A stretch of 64,000 nt of DNA from Campylobacter concisus (lineage in GTDB: Bacteria; Campylobacterota; Campylobacteria; Campylobacterales; Campylobacteraceae), in assembly GCF_902460845.1 (NCBI RefSeq), contig NZ_CABPVS010000005.1, positions 200,764 through 264,763 of the forward strand, written 5' to 3'. Shown in pieces: positions 55,554-63,049 of this stretch (within the stretch, counting starts at the first letter, position 1; every line of letters begins with the position of its first letter). Position numbers and translations under genes: made by a program. Below the pieces are notes generated by a model. It was not told the DNA's origin. It saw nothing but the letters and a program-made list of their open reading frames with translations, and searched no databases.

Positions 55554-55931
55554 ATGCAAATCGTTAAATCTGAATATGATTTAAAGTATGTTCTTAGGGG
55601 TGGTCTTGTTAGAAGTTCGGCTTCTGGTAAGTTTGAAGGTAATGATTACTCTTCTTCTGTTCGTATTTCTTCATCAAATATCTATGACGTTGTTAATGAA
55701 AAGACTGGCTTTACCGATGAAGTAGAGCAAAAAGTTGTTTTTAAAATAATCTGCCCAGATAATAATACCGCTGGACTTGTAGCGGCTGCAATAAAAGAAA
55801 AATTTAAAAAAGGCGAAGAAATACCGGTTGAAGGTGGCTTCCCTAACGATCAAAGAATAATTACGATCGCTAATCCAGTTGAATACTTCCTATTTGATAC
55901 AAAGCCTGCAAAAAAACCTGAAAATAAATAA
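55554..55931 (+). CDS. Candidate ssDNA-binding protein (pV-like)
   Basis: 125 residues from ATG 55554 (AAAGG eight bases upstream). Strand-rich, with SSASGKFEGNDYSSSVRISS, VVFKIICPDNNTAGLVAAAI and a basic tail (KPAKKPENK). It lies where filamentous phages put gene V, just before the coat gene, and its size fits an OB-fold protein that coats progeny ssDNA. I see no diagnostic motif, so the assignment is positional. Confidence 0.55.
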   Translation: MQIVKSEYDLKYVLRGGLVRSSASGKFEGNDYSSSVRISSSNIYDVVNEKTGFTDEVEQKVVFKIICPDNNTAGLVAAAIKEKFKKGEEIPVEGGFPNDQRIITIANPVEYFLFDTKPAKKPENK

Positions 55932-55934
55932 ATA

Positions 55935-55953
55935 AAGGGGTCTATCCCCTTTA
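55935..55953 (+). terminator. Hairpin after the candidate ssDNA-binding gene
   Basis: AAAGGGG-TCTAT-CCCCTTT, perfect 7-bp stem directly after the stop. Little T-run follows; may act as a partial terminator that raises output of the upstream gene. Confidence 0.6.
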
Positions 55954-55995
55954 ACTACTTATTTAAGTCCGTGTTTCCTTAGATAAGTAGTTAAA
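55951..55995. repeat. 13-bp perfect inverted repeat before the coat gene
   Basis: TTTAACTACTTAT (55951-55963) and ATAAGTAGTTAAA (55983-55995), 19-base spacer. Shares three bases with the preceding hairpin, so both cannot form fully together. A 13-base copy of its left arm core (TAACTACTTATTT) also occurs at 54631-54643. Confidence 0.7.
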
Positions 55996-56026
55996 GGCTA
56001 CTAAATTTAAACAAAAAGGGTTAGAG

Positions 56027-56248
56027 ATGAAAAAATTTCTTTCTTCTACTAAAGCTAAGGTTCTAGGTGGTGTTGCTGCTGTTGGCGCAATGTCAAGTAA
56101 TGCTCTTGCAGCTGGTATAACAATGGGTGCAGATGGCACAGTAACTGGCGATCTTAATATTACTCCATTTATGGGCGTAGCTGGTGCGGTTATTGTTGTT
56201 TTGGCTACAATTTTTGCTGTTAAAAAAGGTCTTTCTCTTTTAAAATAG
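56027..56248 (+). CDS. Major coat protein (pVIII-like)
   Basis: 73 residues: basic signal peptide with cleavage after NALA (about residue 28), then a mature protein of about 45 residues with a short acidic/polar start (AGITMGADGTVTGDLNITPF), a membrane helix (VAGAVIVVLATIFAV) and a basic C-terminus (KKGLSLLK) to contact DNA. This is the classic pVIII plan. SD AAGGGTTAG. Followed at once by a strong terminator, as in Ff phages. Confidence 0.88.
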   Translation: MKKFLSSTKAKVLGGVAAVGAMSSNALAAGITMGADGTVTGDLNITPFMGVAGAVIVVLATIFAVKKGLSLLK

Positions 56249-56255
56249 CTTGTTC

Positions 56256-56280
56256 CCCCTTTATTGGGGGCTAATTTTTA
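56256..56280 (+). terminator. Terminator after the coat gene
   Basis: CCCCC (56256-56260), loop TTTATT, GGGGG (56267-56271), then CTAATTTTT. Filamentous phages place their main terminator after gene VIII to give high coat levels. Confidence 0.85.
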
Positions 56281-56292
56281 AAAAGGTTAAAA

Positions 56293-56418
56293 GTGTATTT
56301 TGATTTTATAGACGTTACGAAATTAGGATTTTTTCTAAATTCTTTCTTTGCTATTGTAATTGTCTTTTTTGCTTGTGTTACTGCCATTACTTCTGCTTTT
56401 AGTCTTTTTAAAAATTAG
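56293..56418 (+). CDS. 41-residue membrane protein, minor coat candidate
   Basis: GTG start with AAAAGG six bases upstream. Sequence begins MYFDFIDVTKLGFFLNSFFA and runs into one long membrane helix (IVIVFFACVTAITSAF) and a basic end (LFKN). Comparable to pVII/pIX-type tip proteins in size and position. Not in standard ORF size range. Confidence 0.6.
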   Translation: MYFDFIDVTKLGFFLNSFFAIVIVFFACVTAITSAFSLFKN

Positions 56419-56508
56419 CACATAAATTTTAAAGCTTAAAGCAGAGTGCAAAGCAAAGCTTTAAGCCGACAAACGAAGTGCGTCAGTAATTTTTTGGGGT
56501 TTAAATTT
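56419..56508. other. Hairpin-rich gap between minor coat genes
   Basis: Contains a perfect 8-bp stem CTTAAAGC (56435-56442) with GCTTTAAG (56458-56465), 15-base loop, followed by a weaker GAC/GTC pair. In an ssDNA phage such a site could be a packaging signal or second-strand origin; nothing else is seen. Confidence 0.4.
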
Positions 56509-56628
56509 ATGGATAAAGTCTTTCTTAACTTAACAATAGAGCAATATAACTTCTTGATGTCTATGACTGGGACTTTATGCGGTTTCTTGCTTTGCTTGTT
56601 TATTTTCATAATTCTCTCGAGAATTTAA
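56509..56628 (+). CDS. 39-residue membrane protein, minor coat candidate
   Basis: MDKVFLNLTIEQYNFLMSMT, then one helix (GTLCGFLLCLFIFIILSRI). ATG at 56509; a TTGGGG lies about ten bases upstream. The frame is open further upstream but the extension is the hairpin DNA. Likely a tip protein of the virion or an assembly factor. Confidence 0.55.
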   Translation: MDKVFLNLTIEQYNFLMSMTGTLCGFLLCLFIFIILSRI

Positions 56629-56642
56629 AAAAGGTGTTTAAA

Positions 56643-56762
56643 ATGTTTGATGTTATTGGTGTTCCGTCTTTTGATTACTTCTTTTCTATCTTTATATGGT
56701 TTATGGTCTTATCTTTACCGATTTGTGCTGCTTTAACTCTTTTAACAAAAAGATTTTTTTAA
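56643..56762 (+). CDS. 39-residue membrane protein, minor coat candidate
   Basis: MFDVIGVPSFDYFFSIFIWF followed by MVLSLPICAALTLLTKRFF: a short polar start, one membrane helix and a basic end. ATG at 56643 with the phage-type RBS AAAAGGTGTT just before it. Third of three tiny membrane genes between the coat and the receptor-binding gene. Confidence 0.6.
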   Translation: MFDVIGVPSFDYFFSIFIWFMVLSLPICAALTLLTKRFF

Positions 56763-56771
56763 GGCTTTGTG

Positions 56772-58190
56772 ATGAAATTTCTAATTAGATTTTTCATTTT
56801 CTTATCTATTTTATGCTCTTTTGCTTTTTCTAAAAATTGCGATGGCGATGGCTTATGTTGGGTTATGCGTGATTATAATTTGCCTAGCGCTTTCAAGCCT
56901 ATCGATGGCAAATTTTTAAAAGGTAATAATTATTATGGTCTTAGATCGCCTGAAACTGGTTATTACTTTATCTATTCTTTTACAATTAGACAAGAAGCTT
57001 ATTATTTTGCTGGCTCACATAAGCCAGGTTTTTATGTTGGTTTTGGTCATGTTTATATAGGTGGCAATAGTAGAGTTGGTCGCTTTGGCCAGCGTGGTGG
57101 TGTTGGTGATTATGAATTTTTTGTTGCTTCTGATTATCCTAAAGACCCAGTGTTTACTTATTATGATTTTATTGTTTTCAATCCCAAAGAAGTTGCAAGA
57201 TGTAAGCTAAATCAAGAATTTAACACTGATACAATGCAATGCGTCGATTCTTGTCCAGCTGGTCAATTATGGAATGTTCAAACTAATGCTTGTGTAGTTG
57301 ATTGTACTGATGAAGATAATCATAAATTCTTTACTTCTGATTATACTTGTATAGATTGCTCGAGTGCTTTAACAATAGATGATATTGCAAGGTGTTACTG
57401 CGCTGGTATTGGCTCTTCTTATAATCCTGGTTATGCTTGGGATCCTAACAAACCTAATATTGTTCAAGCACATTGCAAAGATGAAAGATTGATTACTTTC
57501 AAATTTGATAAAAGTAAAGAAAATTCTAACAAAGACAAGGATAAAGACAAAGAAGACCCAAATAAGGATAAAGACAAGGAAAATCCAAATAAAGACAAAG
57601 ACAAAGAAGATCCAAACAAAGATAAGAATAAAGACAATTCTACGCCTGGAAATGGCGGCGGTTCTAGCGGTGGCAATAATAACGGCTCGAGTGGCAATAA
57701 TAACGGCTCTGGTGGCAATAGTGGCGGCACTGGTGGCGGTTCATCTGGTGGTACTGGCGGCGGATCAAGTGGCGGCTCAGGTAGCGGCTCAGGTGGTGGA
57801 CAAGGAAACGGCAATTCTGAAAACGCCACACCTGGCAATATAGATTATGGCGAGCTTGAAGAAAGAACCGCTGATCTCGCAAATACGTATAAGGAAAATA
57901 TTAATAATCTTTTTGAGCCTATTGATGGTATTAAAAAAAGCTTAAATGATACTATCTCAAAAATCAAAGATGGAAATTTAATGAGCTTAAAAAAAGGCGG
58001 TATTCCTAACACTTGCCCTTTAAATTTTGATATAGATATGTTTTTCTTTAGTAAAAAAGTTGTCTTTGATTTTTGTAGTATTCTTTCGCCGATTGCTTCT
58101 TCTCTTTATGTCTTTTTCTTTGTAGCTTTCTTTTTGTTGTTTTTATTTTTAATAGCCAAGCTATTTATTTTTACTTTTATGGGGTGGTAA
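56772..58190 (+). CDS. Receptor-binding minor coat protein (pIII-like)
   Basis: 472 residues from ATG 56772. Signal peptide (LIRFFIFLSILCSFAFS), a cysteine-rich N-terminal domain (about 20-240; CVDSCPAGQLWNVQTNACVV, CIDCSSALT), a lysine/aspartate 9-residue repeat (KDKDKEDPN, about 3.7 copies), a Gly/Ser/Asn linker (about 295-350), a C-terminal domain with two cysteines and a membrane helix (SLYVFFFVAFFLLFLFLIAK). Layout equals Ff pIII: head, glycine linker, membrane-anchored tail. It would bind the host receptor. Confidence 0.8.
   Translation: MKFLIRFFIFLSILCSFAFSKNCDGDGLCWVMRDYNLPSAFKPIDGKFLKGNNYYGLRSPETGYYFIYSFTIRQEAYYFAGSHKPGFYVGFGHVYIGGNSRVGRFGQRGGVGDYEFFVASDYPKDPVFTYYDFIVFNPKEVARCKLNQEFNTDTMQCVDSCPAGQLWNVQTNACVVDCTDEDNHKFFTSDYTCIDCSSALTIDDIARCYCAGIGSSYNPGYAWDPNKPNIVQAHCKDERLITFKFDKSKENSNKDKDKDKEDPNKDKDKENPNKDKDKEDPNKDKNKDNSTPGNGGGSSGGNNNGSSGNNNGSGGNSGGTGGGSSGGTGGGSSGGSGSGSGGGQGNGNSENATPGNIDYGELEERTADLANTYKENINNLFEPIDGIKKSLNDTISKIKDGNLMSLKKGGIPNTCPLNFDIDMFFFSKKVVFDFCSILSPIASSLYVFFFVAFFLLFLFLIAKLFIFTFMGW
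57531..57640 (+). repeat. 27-bp tandem repeat in the pIII-like gene
   Basis: About 3.7 in-frame copies of a 27-bp unit coding KDKDKE(D/N)PN, diverged in third positions. Copy-number changes keep the frame. It is directly followed by a Gly-rich coding stretch to about 57810. Confidence 0.75.
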
Positions 58191-58193
58191 GAT

Positions 58194-58610
58194 ATGCAAG
58201 CAATTATAGCTACTATTGTTTTATTCTTTCGCTTTTTTAAATGGGAAAATGCTATTAATTTTGTTTTTAAAGCAATTACATTTTCTAAAATGGTTGTTAC
58301 TAACGTAATTTTAGGTACTCTTGTTTTATCTTATGCCGCTGCTGTTATTTATATTATTAACTTCATCTATTCTAAATTTAACTATATTATTGATTATGTC
58401 AATAATCTTTCAGTAGGCAATGAAAAGATCGTAACGACTGCCTTTTCTATTTTAAAATCTCTTGGTGCTTGGAATGCCTTTTGTGATGTGTTTTCTATAT
58501 TTTCGCCTATTTTTCTTTCTTTCTTTGTAATTTATGCGACAAAAATTGGCATTACTGTTTTTAGATTTGTTCGTGAAACTCTTGTTACATTTATTTTGGC
58601 AAAGCTTTAA
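58194..58610 (+). CDS. pVI-like membrane protein (DUF2523 type)
   Basis: 138 residues with three or four membrane helices (VVTNVILGTLVLSYAAAVIY, FSPIFLSFFVIYATKIGITV). Between the pIII-like and zot genes, which is the place of gene VI in filamentous phages; DUF2523 proteins occupy it in many. It would cap the virion together with pIII. GGGGTGG precedes the start. Confidence 0.72.
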   Translation: MQAIIATIVLFFRFFKWENAINFVFKAITFSKMVVTNVILGTLVLSYAAAVIYIINFIYSKFNYIIDYVNNLSVGNEKIVTTAFSILKSLGAWNAFCDVFSIFSPIFLSFFVIYATKIGITVFRFVRETLVTFILAKL

Positions 58611-58612
58611 AA

Positions 58613-59752
58613 ATGATTACTTATTTAGTTGGCAATCCTGGAAGCGGTAAAACATATTACGCAGTATATATGATTTATCAGACCTTTTTATTTGAGCCAA
58701 AGAAAACATTTTTATCTAAATTTGTTAAGCCTAAAGAAAAGCCTAGTTATTTATTTTGCTATACAAATATAAATGAGTTTAAGTTTGAGTTATCCGACAA
58801 ATTTAAAAAGTTTGATTTTGATAAGTTCTATTTAGGCTTAAGAAATTTATATGCTTTATATAAGACTGGTGCAACCGATAACGAAGTTAATGAAAAAGCC
58901 AAAGAGTTAAATTTATATGGTTGCGTATTTGTTCTTGATGAGTGTCATAACTTTTTTAAAGACAAGAAAGACGAAATTTTAGTTTGGTGGCTTACATATC
59001 ATCGCCATTTATACCAGGATATTTATTTAATTACTCAAGATTTAACCTTAGTCAATAACGAATATAAACGTATAGCAGAAAAATTTTATAGGGCTGTCGA
59101 TAGCGCAAAAAGATTATTTTCAAAGAAATTTCGTTATGAAGTTTTTGCATCTTATAGGCTTTATAAAAAAGATAGATTAGAGATTATTAATATTCCATAT
59201 CTTGAAGAAGTATTTAATTTATACCACTCTGGACAAAGTTCAAATAAAAAATCATTTGTAAGATTTTATTTTTTACTAGCTATTGTTGTTTTTATTTTTC
59301 TTTTACTTTATTTTTATTTTGTTGTTATGTCTATTTTTAAAAGCGATACTCCAACCGAAAACAATTTATCAAATCAAGATAAAACTTCTTTTTCAAATTC
59401 TCAAAAAAATAGTATTTCAGATTTTCCAGATATATTCAAAGACACTTCAAAAAATAACATTAAAAATAGTTCCGATGTGCCAGAAATTTATATATATAAC
59501 ATTACTTGCGTTAATTCATCTTGCCATTTTGACGACGACTATCATTTATACCCATTATCATTACTTAGTTACATATCTTCAATGTATACGCCATTATATT
59601 TTTATTACGAGCCAAAATCTCACGAGCTTGTCAAGTACTACTATGTATTTGACAAGCCAGTTTTCCAAAATTTAATTTCAAAAAATAACAAAGGTGTTTC
59701 CGATGAAAAGTTTAATCAAGTTCCTAGTTCTTCCGCTGCTGTTTTTAAATAG
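58613..59752 (+). CDS. zot: Zonula occludens toxin-like assembly ATPase (pI)
   Basis: 379 residues. Zot/pI domain with Walker A GNPGSGKT at 7-14 and Walker B CVFVLDE at 104-110, a membrane helix at about 218-240 (FYFLLAIVVFIFLLLYFYFV) and a periplasmic/extracellular C-terminal part with a cysteine pair (ITCVNSSCHF). It drives phage extrusion through the inner membrane. In Vibrio and in C. concisus the homologous C-terminal part has been linked to epithelial barrier damage; here that is by family only. Confidence 0.9.
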   Translation: MITYLVGNPGSGKTYYAVYMIYQTFLFEPKKTFLSKFVKPKEKPSYLFCYTNINEFKFELSDKFKKFDFDKFYLGLRNLYALYKTGATDNEVNEKAKELNLYGCVFVLDECHNFFKDKKDEILVWWLTYHRHLYQDIYLITQDLTLVNNEYKRIAEKFYRAVDSAKRLFSKKFRYEVFASYRLYKKDRLEIINIPYLEEVFNLYHSGQSSNKKSFVRFYFLLAIVVFIFLLLYFYFVVMSIFKSDTPTENNLSNQDKTSFSNSQKNSISDFPDIFKDTSKNNIKNSSDVPEIYIYNITCVNSSCHFDDDYHLYPLSLLSYISSMYTPLYFYYEPKSHELVKYYYVFDKPVFQNLISKNNKGVSDEKFNQVPSSSAAVFK

Positions 59753-60845
59753 CTTGTTTGCTGCCGAAATTTATACTGATCTTTTAGATTTCGCACGTCT
59801 TACTAGTAGGGCTAATAATATAGCCATTGTAACTGATGAAAGCATACACCAGGGCGAATATTATTTTATCTATGAAGATGAAGTTAAGATCACGATTGCA
59901 ATGTTTAGAAAAATGCTTGAAGCTAAGAATTTATACCTTTATAAAAAGGATAATTTCTACTACGTAAGCTCTCAAAAATTGCCTGATTATGATCTTAGGC
60001 GTATCGAGCTAAAGAATTATGTTTACGATGATGTAAATAAAATTCTTAGCCAGTTTGATTTAAATGCTACTTATTCGACGTCTTCTAATTCGGTTTTCTT
60101 TAGGGCTGATGACTATATATTTGATCAGATTAAAGAAGCCATTTCAAAGATTGATAAGAGCCTGGAGCAAGTAACATTTAAACTGACTATCACTGAAACA
60201 AATCTAAAAGACATTAAAGATTTAGGCACAAATTTAAAGGGCTTGCTTAAGCCACTTAATCACGGCGATTTAGCTTATTATATTAATCTGATTACTTCCC
60301 CTTATATTACTAATTCAAATATTATTAAAAATGATGATCGTGCCTTTTTTGGCATATTAAATTTTCTTGACACAAATGGCATTACAAAAATTATCTCATC
60401 GCCAGTATTGACGGCAAAAAATCACACCGAAGTTTATTTTAGTTCCGTTCAAAATATCCCTTATTTAGTTTCAAAAACTGATATATCTAATTTAAATTAT
60501 CAAAAGACTGATAGTTACGAATATAAAGACATTGGTTTAAAGATAAATTTAAAGCCTATCATTTTATCTGATCACATTGATTTTGACTTACATTTAATAC
60601 TTGAAGATATTCTCTCTCAAAGTACATCATTAACGCCCATTGTTTCAAAAAAGGAGCTTAAAAGCTCGTATTCTTTAAAGCGTGGCGACGTTCTAGTTCT
60701 TAGCGGTATTAATAAAACGACTACTTCTAAGCAACGTAATGGCGTGCCTATCCTCAAAGATATATGGTTTTTAAAGTATCTTTTTTCAGTCGAGCAAGAC
60801 AGCGAAATAAACTCTGTTCTAACGCTCACAATTCAAATTATTTAA
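59703..60845 (+). CDS. Secretin (pIV-like outer-membrane channel)
   Basis: 380 residues from ATG 59703, RBS AAAGGTGTT. Signal peptide (LIKFLVLPLLFLNSLFAAE), N-domains (about 20-135), then the secretin core: ISSPVLTAKNHTEVYFSS, DIGLKINLKPII and SYSLKRGDVLVLSGINKT with VPILKDIWFLKYLFS near the C-terminus. It would form the outer-membrane pore for virion exit. Its N-terminal coding overlaps the end of zot by 50 bases. Confidence 0.86.
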   Translation: MKSLIKFLVLPLLFLNSLFAAEIYTDLLDFARLTSRANNIAIVTDESIHQGEYYFIYEDEVKITIAMFRKMLEAKNLYLYKKDNFYYVSSQKLPDYDLRRIELKNYVYDDVNKILSQFDLNATYSTSSNSVFFRADDYIFDQIKEAISKIDKSLEQVTFKLTITETNLKDIKDLGTNLKGLLKPLNHGDLAYYINLITSPYITNSNIIKNDDRAFFGILNFLDTNGITKIISSPVLTAKNHTEVYFSSVQNIPYLVSKTDISNLNYQKTDSYEYKDIGLKINLKPIILSDHIDFDLHLILEDILSQSTSLTPIVSKKELKSSYSLKRGDVLVLSGINKTTTSKQRNGVPILKDIWFLKYLFSVEQDSEINSVLTLTIQII

Positions 60846-61074
60846 TGTTTTAGGGGTGTAGGGGATTTCCCCTACAAAAGGCGAGAAATAAAGCTTATTG
60901 GCACATTCTGCTTAATCGAGCCGTGCAGCTAATATGCTTTTTGGGTTTAAAACACCCCTTTCGCCTATATGTGTTTTGGCGTAGCCAAAAAAGGCTGCCA
61001 TGGGCGGACGAAGTCCGCCACAATGGCTGCCCTTGTCAAATTAATAAAAAACTCTTACGTTTAAGGAAGCGATT
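60846..61074. other. Hairpin-rich intergenic region, candidate phage replication origin
   Basis: Three perfect stems: TGTAGGGGA/TCCCCTACA (60857-60865 with 60868-60876, 2-base loop), TTTTGGC/GCCAAAA (60974-60980 with 60984-60990) and GGCGGAC/GTCCGCC (61003-61009 with 61013-61019). GGCGA at 60880-60884 can pair with TCGCC at 60961-60965, closing a larger cruciform. It lies right before rep, the place of the (+) origin and packaging signal in filamentous phages. The first stem may also terminate the secretin transcript. Confidence 0.6.
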
Positions 61075-62415
61075 ATGCGAGCGAGAAATTTATATGGTGT
61101 TTCTCCCCTTGACGTTGAGCTTTGCCAAGCAAAGCTTGATAGCCAAAGGGAATATATGCGCTCTTTCTCTTTTGTTAATGTTAATGGCCAGGTTAGAAAT
61201 TTGCTAGACATTTCAATGTCGGCCAACTTTAGCGATAAATATTACGCCGAAGTGTCTAACCGCGTAAATGTGTTTAGCTCTTTTGCTATTGATTATTTTC
61301 AAGTCCCAGTATTTTTAACCATCACTCTTAACGGCTGCTTTAGGGGTGCATTAAATGGCGATTATTCTAAATTTATGCCGATTGATTATAGATATTTGCC
61401 TGATGAAGTTAAATATAAGGCTAAAAATTCAGTGCCTTTAAGTATTTCTGATTTAGTAGCCGTTCTTAATCATCAATGGAATTTATTTATTATGCGATAT
61501 TCAAGAAAATTTAAAAATATTGATAGAAGCTATATAAGGTGCTTTGAGCCACACAAAAAAGACGGCGTGCCACACATTCACGCTTTATTTTACGTCCCAG
61601 CTCACACAATAGACTTTATGAAAAGAATTTATACTGATATTTTTTATGCTCCGCAAAACTTAAAAACAAATGCTATCACAAGCGAGCAAAAGAAAAACGG
61701 CGAATTAAACGGCTTTCAAACTAGTATTAATAATCCTAGTGGCTATGTTATGAAGTATATCCAAAAGACTTTCATTAACCTAAAAGAAACGCAAGATTTT
61801 GACGAGCTTTCAGCCTGGTATGTAAAGCACAAAGTAAGAAGATTTATAAGCTCACGCACTAAAGTGCCATTATGGGTATATAGGAAGATTAATTTTATTA
61901 GCACGATGCAAGACTTTTATCACTTAAACGACTTAACAAACGATCATAGAGCAATACTCGAGTGGAATAAAAAAGATGATTACATATATATAAAATTGCC
62001 TTTCAACAAAGAAGAGATTATTTATTTAAATGGCAGATTAGAGCATTATATAAGTGGTAGGCTTATGAATTTTTACGATAGATTGAAAATTGATAGCCAA
62101 AAAGATGAAAACGCACAAGATGAAATAAAAAGCTTTGGCACTAATTTAAAACAAAGGCAAATTTTAAAGCTTTGCGATGAGCTTTTTAAAAGCGATGAAA
62201 AGCCTAAACCAGTAAGCAGAATGAAAGATTACGAGCTAGTCAATTACTATGAGAGCTTGGGCGGTGATGTAAATGCCCAGCATTTAGCTTATGTTGAAAA
62301 TTTAATGCTTGATAGGGAATTAGATAACTTCACACATTATCATAAAAAGCACGATTTAAATGCTCCTGATATTGATAGCTTTGTAGATAGATTTTTGATT
62401 TGTAATGAGTTTTGA
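61075..62415 (+). CDS. Rolling-circle replication initiator (HUH endonuclease)
   Basis: 446 residues. Motif 1 FLTITLNG at 80-87; metal-binding HUH motif PHIHALFYVP with H167 and H169; motif 3 GYVMKYIQKT with two tyrosines, Y224 and Y228, spaced YxxxY as in phiX174 A and P2 A proteins. It nicks the double-stranded form at the (+) origin and stays attached to the 5' end. AAGGAAG precedes ATG 61075. Confidence 0.88.
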   Translation: MRARNLYGVSPLDVELCQAKLDSQREYMRSFSFVNVNGQVRNLLDISMSANFSDKYYAEVSNRVNVFSSFAIDYFQVPVFLTITLNGCFRGALNGDYSKFMPIDYRYLPDEVKYKAKNSVPLSISDLVAVLNHQWNLFIMRYSRKFKNIDRSYIRCFEPHKKDGVPHIHALFYVPAHTIDFMKRIYTDIFYAPQNLKTNAITSEQKKNGELNGFQTSINNPSGYVMKYIQKTFINLKETQDFDELSAWYVKHKVRRFISSRTKVPLWVYRKINFISTMQDFYHLNDLTNDHRAILEWNKKDDYIYIKLPFNKEEIIYLNGRLEHYISGRLMNFYDRLKIDSQKDENAQDEIKSFGTNLKQRQILKLCDELFKSDEKPKPVSRMKDYELVNYYESLGGDVNAQHLAYVENLMLDRELDNFTHYHKKHDLNAPDIDSFVDRFLICNEF

Positions 62416-62428
62416 AAAGGATAATGTA

Positions 62429-63049
62429 ATGAGAATTTTAAATTTATTTGCTGGCATTGGCGGTAATAGGTTATTATGGAATGATGTATTATCGGATATT
62501 GATGTAACTGCTGTTGAGTTTGATCCAGCTATTGCCGATGTTTATAAATTTAGATTTCCCACTGATAAAGTTATTATTTGTGATGCTTTTGATTATGCTG
62601 CCAATAACTATGATAAATTTGATTTTATATGGGCTTCTCCACCTTGTCAAACTCATTCAAGGGTTAATTTTTCAAATCAAAATACTATTAATAGTCGTTC
62701 TTTGCCTGATTTTAGGCTTTATTCCCTTATAAGTTTTTTAAAAACTTTTTGTAAAAATAAGTTTGTTGTTGAAAACGTTATTCCTTATTATGATCCTTTG
62801 ATTTCTTATAATGCAAAAATTTCTCGTCATTTATTTTGGTCAAATTTCTATATTTCTGAAAAGTCTTTTCAAAAATCTAGTAAGTTAATTAAAAATTTTG
62901 TTATTTCTGATTTTCATGATTTTGATTTAAGTTTATTTAAAAATATAAAAAATAAAAGACAGATTATTAGAAATCAAGTTGATAGTAATTTGGGTAAATA
63001 CGTTTTAGGCTGCGCATTTGATAAAGGTCTTTTTGATGACACTAAATGA
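62429..63049 (+). CDS. Compact DNA (cytosine-5-) methyltransferase
   Basis: 206 residues from ATG 62429 (AAAAGGA seven bases upstream). Motif I LFAGIGG at 6-12, motif IV with catalytic cysteine SPPCQTHS (C73), motif VI VVENV at 113-117, and a motif X-like RNQVDSNLGKYVL near the end. The target recognition region is very short compared with typical 300-400 residue C5 enzymes. No restriction endonuclease is adjacent. It probably marks phage DNA against host restriction or changes host expression; the site is unknown. Confidence 0.82.
   Translation: MRILNLFAGIGGNRLLWNDVLSDIDVTAVEFDPAIADVYKFRFPTDKVIICDAFDYAANNYDKFDFIWASPPCQTHSRVNFSNQNTINSRSLPDFRLYSLISFLKTFCKNKFVVENVIPYYDPLISYNAKISRHLFWSNFYISEKSFQKSSKLIKNFVISDFHDFDLSLFKNIKNKRQIIRNQVDSNLGKYVLGCAFDKGLFDDTK

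Noticed and set aside
57531..57640. CRISPR-like short repeats
   Set aside because: 27-bp units are contiguous without spacers and lie in frame in a coding region.
57464..57838. 124-codon minus-strand proline/leucine/serine-rich frame
   Set aside because: Mirror of the Lys/Asp and Gly/Ser repeats of the pIII-like gene; low-complexity shadow.
59283..59675. 130-codon plus-strand frame inside zot
   Set aside because: Out-of-frame with zot, Ile/Leu/Thr-rich from AT-rich DNA, no Shine-Dalgarno.
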